Positions 58,901 through 64,000 of a stretch of DNA of 64,000 bases are shown in pieces. A model generated the notes under the pieces. The model ran no database searches. It saw nothing but the letters and a program-made list of their open reading frames with translations, and was not told the DNA's origin. The stretch lies in the NCBI GenBank assembly GCA_035048815.1, contig JAUCBN010000042.1:9176001-9240000 (forward strand), in the 5' to 3' direction. How positions within the stretch are numbered: position 1 is the stretch's first letter; every line of letters starts with the position of its first letter. The position numbers and the translations under genes were made by a program. The stretch comes from Abelmoschus esculentus. Lineage: Eukaryota > Streptophyta > Magnoliopsida > Malvales > Malvaceae.

Positions 58901-61900
58901 GAATGATCCTCCAAACCCGGTGAAACTTGCATATATACCTGTAAAAAATCAACTTCCAACTTTATGGAAAAATAAAATAATATAAAAAAAGAAAAAGAAA
59001 ATTTAAGCTTTTTGTGAAAAGGAACAAAGAACATAATTGATTTTCTATTGTTGAATGAATGAATTTGTTTACACAAGCTAATGCCTTTTTATAGGCTTTA
59101 GAATAGGACTTTGAATATGATTAGAAGTCCTAATTAATTTACTTTTAATCTTATTAACTTAAGACTTTTAATTCTACTAAAATTATCTCTAAGTAATAGG
59201 TCCTAACTCAAATTCCTATGGACTTATATATATAATCTTACAATACCTTCTCTTCAAGACTTCGATTTAGAAAAGCATTCTTTATGTCTAATTGATGCAG
59301 TTTCTAGTCCAAATTTGCAGCTAAGGACAGTAACACTCTTATGGTATTTAACTTTGCTACTGGTGCAAAGGTTTTCTGGTAATCTAACCCATAGGACTGT
59401 GTAAACCCTTTTGCTACCAGCCGAGCTTTAAATCTCTACACACTTCCATCTGGGTTATATTTAACTGTGAAAACCCACTTGCAACCTATCGCTTTTTTTT
59501 CCTGGAGGCAATTCAGTTAGACTCCAAGTCTACTTTAGTTGAAGGGCTTTAATTTCTTCTTCCACTGTCATTTTCCATTTAGGATCTTTGAGTGCTTCCT
59601 CCACTGTTTTTGGAATAATTATGCTATCCACTTTAGCCGTAAAGGCTTTAAAACCAGGCATTAGTTTACCATAAGTACGATCTGCAGCTCAAATGGTCTC
59701 TTATGAAGTCTCTATTGGTCTTATTCTTATTGTGCGCCTTGTGAGCGCGTTTGGATCCGCGAAGGCAATCGCTCGGATGTTCCCCTAACCCAACCCGGGA
59801 ACGGACCGGAGGGAACCGCAGCATGGGGAATGTCCGCGTCTCGTCGCAAGGCTCATTTTTTGTTGTGGGTCATAGGGTGGGTTTCGGGCGGGCAGCTTTA
59901 TCTGATCAAGGGCCGGGGCACAAGGGTCCTGGTACTATCCAGGTGCGAAGAACCCCGGAGATGACTGCAATGAGCAGAAATCTCACTCACTGGCCTAAAC
60001 GACGAGCAAACACTCGAACGTGAGAGCAAGGGATCACCCAACAAATGGACGAGCTCCAAGGAGGGAGGAGGGAGGAGGGAGGAGAGAGGGAGGCAAGAAC
60101 CATGCTTTCAGAAAAGTGGCGGTCCGAATCTTATCTGAACTGCGAGAATAACTGCACCACCTTCTTCCTTGGCTGTGGATGATTCATAAAAGTATAAGGT
60201 CCATTGCCCATCTTCTACTGTTGCAATCTGTTCTATCTCACCAGGAATTTCTTCAGAAAGCTCGATAGAGTCGGCCAGTAGATCTGAAAAAACTTGACCC
60301 TTTATCGCTTTGGGAGTGACACATTCTATGTCAAATTCTGACAGCTGTAACAACCATCGCGCTGTCCTTCCCGATAGGGCTGGGCTTGACAGCAAGTACC
60401 TTATCGGATTAGCCCCCACAACCAACTTTATCTTGTGCGCCAGCATATAATGTCTTAACTTTTGGGCTGCATATAAATAATATATAAGCGCTAAACAATT
60501 TATCTCTGCTTTAGTGTATCTAGCTTCAGCTTCTTTGAGAATTCGACTAGCATAATAGATTGGCTTTTCTTGACCATTTTGATCATCCTGTGCTAGCACT
60601 ATTCCGATAGCATTATCATTGAAAGCAAGATATAGCTTAAGTTCCTTACCTGTTATTGGAGCCATCATCACTGGGGCGTTCGCTAAGGTCTCCTTGATTT
60701 TCGCAAAGGCTTGTCGATGGACCTCTTCCCATTTGTACTCCACCTTTTTCTTTAGCAATTCCATAAGAGGGGCCGATAAGGCTGCTAACCCTGGTAAGAA
60801 CCTTCTCAAGTAGGAAGCTTTTCCTAAAAATGACTTCAACTTTTTCGCTTAGTCTATATGTTGCTTGTGAGCCGCCAAGTACCAGTCTCGCAACAGTACT
60901 GGCGTAAAAGGATTGGTCCTTCACTTGCTGATCGTTCGCGAGTCGAACTCGCTCTCTTGCCACGCCTTTCACTCACTCGCTTTAGTCGGACTCAATCACT
61001 CTATAAACTTTTCAATGGGGTGATTAGTACATTTTCTAACCCCTTCCCTTTGAGCAATAGGAAGATCTAAAGTGTCAACACTAAGAACTAAATCTGGAGG
61101 AGCATTATGAACAAAATTTTGAGGAGTATCATTACTTTCTGATCTCTCCAATACATTCAATCTTGATTTTAGTTCCTGGCAGTTTACAAGCTGAACAGAG
61201 GCCTCCAAAATAGGTTTATGTTTTCTTTTGTAAACCCTCAGTTCTCTTTTTTCGGTTTGAGTGTTTTCTGGTGAATTTAAAGGTACTGAAGGTGAGGTAG
61301 ACAAATCTGGTGTTGTGGGACTTTGTGGAGTTTGAAGAATGAAAGGAATAACTGGCTGGGACTGAGAATTCTGTGGTGATGAAGGTGTAGTGGGTATAAA
61401 GGTTTTTGTTTGAGGTAAGATTACTGGTGGAGTGGGTAAAAAGGTTTCTGTTTGAGGTAAGGTTACTGGTGAAGGAGTGTCAAACGATTTAAAGGTCTAG
61501 AATTCATCTAAAATCTCCCTTGAATCTTAGACTCAAAAAAGTATAGTCTATTTTCAAAAAATTTGACATCCATAGAAATATAGGTCTTCTTAGTTTGGGG
61601 ACAATAACATTTGTAACCTTTTTTACTAGGTGAATACCCTATGAAACCACATCTAAAGGCTCTAGGATTCAACTTAGATTTGGATATAACATTGTTATAC
61701 ACAAAAGCAAAACATCCAAAGACTTTTAGTGGTAGAAACAATGACATGGGTTTAAAGTGTGAAAAACAATTAAGAAACACATCCCTTAGACATTGAAAAT
61801 TTTGAGTTTTGCTAGGCATCCTATTTATTAAGTAGGTAGGTCAAGAGAGCTTCACCCCAAAGATACTTTGGGACTCTAGTAGCAAATAACAAAGATCTAG

Positions 61901-63437
61901 TAACTTCAAGAAGGTGTCTGTTTTTATCTCATCTACCCCATTTTGCTACGGTGAATTAACATGATGTAATATGGAGAATCCCTTTTTCTTGTAAGAAAGA
62001 TCCTAGAGTGTGAGTGAAGTACTCATTGCCATTATCAAATTTAAGATCTGAATTTTACTTTGGAATTGATTTTCAACCATTGTGTGAAATTTTTGAAATA
62101 TAACACCAACCTCTGATTTTGCTCTCATTAGAAAGGTCCAAATAGTCCTAGAATGATCATCTATGAAAGTGATAAACCACTTAAACCCATTTAAACTCTG
62201 AATTCGAGAAAGGCCTCAAATATCACTATGAATTATGGAAAATTGTTTAGAAGGTTTATAGGGAGAAGGATGATAAACATTTTTTGTTTGCTTGGAAAAT
62301 TAGAAAATGTCACAAGAAAAATGTTTGGGGCTTTTAGTAATAAACAACTTAGGGAACAATTTAGCGAGATAAAAAAAACTGGGGTGACCTAATCGAAAAT
62401 GCCAGAGCATTATTTCCTCATGACAAGTAGATTTTGGAAGGAGAGAAGTGGTAGATAGATAACCGGAATTGACTTTTGTTTTGGAAGGCATGCTTTCTTC
62501 AAGTATATAAAGTCCTCCACTCAGTCTAGCTCTGTCAAGCACCTTTCCCAAGCTCGAATCCTATAATTCACAAAAATCCATGTCAAACTTTATTTTGCAC
62601 TGGAAGTCGGTGATGAATTTACTAACTGAAAGTAGATTGCAGGCTAGATGAGGCACATAAAGTACAGATTTGAGTGTAAGGTCCTTGTTTATCTTAACAG
62701 AACCCCGCCCTTCAATAGGAGAGAGAGAGCCATTTTCTGTCCTTATATTAGAGTAAGGAGCAATTGGTTCGAATGTCTGAAAAGCTATAAATTTCTTCTC
62801 ATATGATCACTTGCCCCTGAATCTACAATCCATGTAGTAGCAGTGTTTTTGCCAATCATATTAGCAAAGGAATGACTACTGCAATGGACACTATTACCCT
62901 CTGGGATTTGTTTTTCAGTTTCAGAACTAGTCGCAAAGGGATTTGGATCCTCCATCCTACGCTTAGGGTTGTAAGATCGACAACCTAGACTGATACCATG
63001 CAGAATATAGGAAGAATCGATGTAGAGAATAAAGGGAATAATTCTCTGTACTTCTTAAGTTTTATTCATTCATAATAAAACCTTATTTATAGGCTACAAA
63101 TTAAACAAGATTGACTCGAACTAAAACTCTCTTACAAGAGTTTGACTTAATTCTTTTTAACTAATTTAACCTAAACTAAAACCTTAATAATTAAAACTCT
63201 TATCGAATAGGATATAATCCTATTCGACCTAATATTCTTATAACTAACATTAACTACACACATTTGTTTATCATATTATCAGAACATAGTCTTTGTGCCT
63301 TTCTTGCAGGAAGATGCTGACCTCGTTGACAGGGATGACCAGCAAAAATTTCTCGCAAGTGCTGATTTTCTTGCCAGTCATGGCTTGCCAAAATTGATTT
63401 CCAGTATGCAGACAGCAACAACAGAAGTCTTGAAACC
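55976..63437 (+). CDS. PEX3: PEX3, peroxisomal membrane-protein import factor (exons 1-5, 3' end beyond window)
   Basis: Exons 55976-55989, 56250-56411, 56513-56712, 56840-56970 and 63310-63437. All splice sites are GT-AG and the frame stays open for 211 codons. The start reads MLDLRDLWIRHRRKVLVTAG, as in plant PEX3, with basic residues before a membrane-anchor segment (VTAGVLGSGYLLHKL). Further blocks are IKAQMQTHFENIQRIADTTT, TRMVVSIWAVTILSLYIRVQ, VNILGRHLYIDTARGLGSSH and DRDDQQKFLASADFLASHG. PEX3 sits in the peroxisomal membrane and docks PEX19 carrying membrane proteins. Exon 1 codes under five residues, so it is easily missed. Intron 4 is 6,339 bp and packed with transposon DNA, yet the flanking exons are undamaged. 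The C-terminal half lies beyond 64000. Confidence 0.92.
56469..56492 (+). repeat. (TA)n microsatellite in PEX3 intron 2
   Basis: About 12 TA units close to the acceptor of the 101-bp intron. Length is likely to vary between individuals. Confidence 0.8.
57252..57392 (+). repeat. Direct repeat of about 37 bp in PEX3 intron 4
   Basis: 'gatacatgacttgggcttct' and the following 17 bases occur at 57252 and again at 57352. The second copy runs directly into copia internal sequence, so the repeat marks the left edge of the transposon-derived part of the intron. Confidence 0.7.
57390..57561 (-). mobile_element. Extra copia internal fragment beside the 3' LTR
   Basis: Closely matches 62822-62998, the primer-site/gag side of the same copia element ('tttcagtttcagaactagtc', 'gttgtaagatcgacaacc'). 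Its position outside the 3' LTR gives the order internal-LTR-internal-LTR. Confidence 0.8.
57562..57812 (-). repeat. 3' LTR of the intronic copia element
   Basis: 251 bp; minus strand starts TGTTAGTTATAA. A TATA-like CCTATAAATAAGG lies on the minus strand. Confidence 0.8.
57830..58153 (-). pseudogene. Copia RNase H remnant
   Basis: Open for 107 codons: SDSQSTMSIAKNPVQHDRT, HVKIDRHFIYEK, VPTKSQLADVITKALP. These are the C-terminal RNase H blocks of copia pol. An upstream stop separates it from RT. Confidence 0.8.
58225..58939 (-). pseudogene. Copia reverse transcriptase remnant, C-terminal part
   Basis: Reads YMQVSPGLEDHSTKQK, LNKVSNGLKQSPRVWFDKF, FLIVYVDDIIITGDN with the YVDD catalytic pair, then after a stop-bearing stretch YMSDPREEHMEVVNKILRYL and DRKSTSGYCSFV. 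The order matches copia RT leading to RNase H. Confidence 0.8.
58940..59242 (-). mobile_element. 303-bp solo LTR inside copia RT, TSD ATACC
   Basis: TGTAAAAAATC to ATAATCTTACA, flanked by a perfect 5-bp duplication ATACC (58935-58939 and 59243-59247). It splits the RT codons for FLN-type and YMQVSPG motifs. On the minus strand CTATAAAAAGGC looks like its TATA box. Confidence 0.85.
59243..59705 (-). pseudogene. Copia reverse transcriptase remnant, N-terminal part
   Basis: Minus strand reads LMPGFKAFTAKVDS, PKTVEEALKDPKWKMTVEEE, then WVFTVKYNPDG-like, FKARLVAKGFTQSYG-like and LNTIRVLLSLAA blocks with stops. This is the start of copia RT. Confidence 0.75.
59740..61010. other. GC-rich foreign block, possibly mitochondrial DNA (NUMT) with a Ty3 fragment
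   Basis: Inserted between integrase and RT of the intronic copia. Base composition changes sharply at both edges (about 59740 and 61010). The outer parts (59740-60107 and 60850-61010) are GC-rich and non-repetitive, with purine runs such as GGAGGGAGGAGGGAGG, a texture I associate with plant mitochondrial intergenic DNA. The centre is a Ty3 pol fragment. Plant mitochondrial genomes often hold nuclear Ty3 pieces, so the whole block may be one mitochondrial segment returned to the nucleus. Without a search this is only an inference. Confidence 0.4.
60108..60845 (-). pseudogene. Ty3/Tat-type RT end plus RNase H fragment
   Basis: Open for 243 codons: MKSFLGKASYLRRFLPGLAA, YKWEEVHRQAFAKIKETLAN, KPIYYASRILKEAEARYTK, then WTLYFYESSTAKEEGGAVIL. 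The last block is the second (archaeal-type) RNase H seen in Tat-lineage Ty3 elements. It lacks the RT catalytic core, protease and integrase, and is abruptly bounded by unrelated GC-rich DNA. The open frame is notable beside the stop-filled copia around it. Confidence 0.75.
61011..62575 (-). pseudogene. Copia integrase and GAG-pre-integrase remnant
   Basis: Minus strand: LWHFRLGHPSFFYLAKLFP (GAG-pre-integrase, 62300-62551), then broken integrase core, then KVFGCFAFVY, KLNPRAFRCGFIGYSPSKKG and YKCYCPQTKKTYISMDVKFF (61508-61819), and a linker ending REGVRKCTNHPIEKFI (near 61010). The order and spacing are those of copia integrase leading to RT. Confidence 0.8.
62576..62998 (-). pseudogene. Copia gag/protease remnant and primer site
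   Basis: Contains protease-flank motifs in broken frames (a DSGAS-like region near 62810 and VLYVPHLACNLLSVSKF near 62630). The primer site TGGTATCAGTCTAGG ends at 62998 beside the 5' LTR. Too short for a full gag, so gag is largely deleted. Confidence 0.6.
62999..63249 (-). repeat. 5' LTR of the intronic copia element
   Basis: 251 bp, ending 60 bp before PEX3 exon 5. Confidence 0.8.
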
Positions 63438-63649
63438 GTAAGTGGTTCTCCAATTCTTTATCTTATCTTTTAGGTTTATTATACTTTGAACCAGCATTTT
63501 CATAAGTAATAGCAGGATAAGATATATAAATATTTTACTAAATAGCATAGCAATAAATGAGTGAAGTAGGAAATTTATTTATATGGCCAACCCAAATTGG
63601 ATTTTGTGTTAGGGCTTGTTTGAGGTTCGTGTCAAAAGGAGAGGTTTAT

Positions 63650-64000
63650 TGTAGAAAAATTCTCTGTTATATATTTCAGAATAACAACTTACACCTTTAT
63701 ATACAACATTCTTAACTTAGGTAACTATTAAACTAGGAAATAAATTATTCTAAATAAATAAAATCCCTTAAAGTTAGGGATTGTAATCAAACTAAGATCT
63801 ATAGGATCCTATTTAAATAAAGACTAAATCTCTAATTTATTTCTTGACACTTTCCCTCAAGCTGGAGAATGGATGTCCTCTATCTTCAGCTTGTTTGTTA
63901 GCTTCTAAAACTGCTTCCCAGGTAGCCCATTGGTAAGTATGTCTGCAACTTGATCACCAGTGGATACATAAGAGTACAAATTAGACCACTGTCAAGTTTT
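63650..64000 (-). mobile_element. Second copia element, 3' LTR and RNase H end, in PEX3 intron 5
   Basis: LTR-like 63650-63849 (TGTAGAAAAATTC to TTTCTTGACA on the plus strand), then on the minus strand the purine tract around CTTGAGGGAAAG and RNase H end motifs (STGDQVADILTNGLPG-like, then MEDIHSP-like). Orientation is minus; the rest lies beyond the window. It shows that intron 5 is also transposon-enlarged. Confidence 0.65.

Larger units (their letters stand above)
57562..63249 (-). mobile_element. Decayed Ty1/copia element filling PEX3 intron 4
   Basis: 251-bp LTRs at 57562-57812 and 62999-63249, both TGTAGAATAT/TGCAGAATAT to ATAACTAACA on the plus strand and differing at few sites. In element (minus) order: primer site TGGTATCAGTCTAGG ending at 62998, worn gag/protease, GAG-pre-integrase, integrase, RT, RNase H and a GGGGGAG purine tract next to the 3' LTR. 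Frames are broken by stops and by two insertions: a 303-bp solo LTR in RT and a 1.27-kb GC-rich block between integrase and RT. It is antisense to PEX3. Confidence 0.8.

Noticed and set aside
59751..60023. 90-codon plus-strand frame in the GC-rich block
   Set aside because: Arginine/glycine-rich product with no recognised domain; better explained by GC-rich non-coding DNA.

Overview
The window is nuclear DNA of a flowering plant, almost certainly a eudicot. It is AT-rich, has GT-AG introns, and consists mostly of nested LTR retrotransposons and small DNA transposons. LTR segments rich in 'tatcgatac'-like strings recall Malvaceae genomes, but that species guess is weak. I see no bacterial, CRISPR, rRNA or functional tRNA features.

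Only three host-type genes can be supported. (1) At 1-1747 on the minus strand is the 5' part of a spliced gene that joins half of an HMG-box to a domain resembling those of Ulp1-associated/plant-mobile-domain proteins; it runs off the left edge. (2) At 10195-11499 on the plus strand is a complete two-exon gene for a GPI-anchored, cysteine-rich protein of the At4g28100 type. (3) From 55976 to the right edge on the plus strand are the first five exons of PEX3, the peroxisomal membrane-protein import factor. Its fourth intron has swollen to about 6.3 kb with retrotransposon and foreign DNA.

Layout. 3.9-13 kb holds DNA transposons: hAT-like elements with 8-bp duplications, a foldback MULE with a perfect 9-bp duplication, and a 1.53-kb Pack-MULE carrying fragments of two different host genes in divergent orientation. 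16.5-33.1 kb is an onion of Ty3 elements: an old gag-only remnant, split by a Tekay/Del-type chromovirus (duplication CTTAA), which holds a gag-only Tat/Ogre-like element with a 3' tandem-repeat array, itself split by a solo LTR. 33.4-45.5 kb is a gag-only Ty1/copia element (duplication ATATT) split by a complete, apparently very young CRM-like Ty3 element with identical LTRs (duplication TGAAA). 46.1-49.0 kb is a gag-only Athila-like element (duplication ATTAA). 49-55 kb is AT-rich, with one hAT-like element and one solo LTR. 57.2-63.3 kb, inside PEX3 intron 4, is a decayed copia element that took in a small solo LTR and a GC-rich block resembling mitochondrial DNA with a Ty3 pol fragment. 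A further copia element starts in intron 5.

The elements do not cooperate as an operon. The gag-only families, by family precedent, would depend on proteins of autonomous relatives. Boundaries with matching target duplications were read base by base. Family names come from recognised protein motifs, without database searches.
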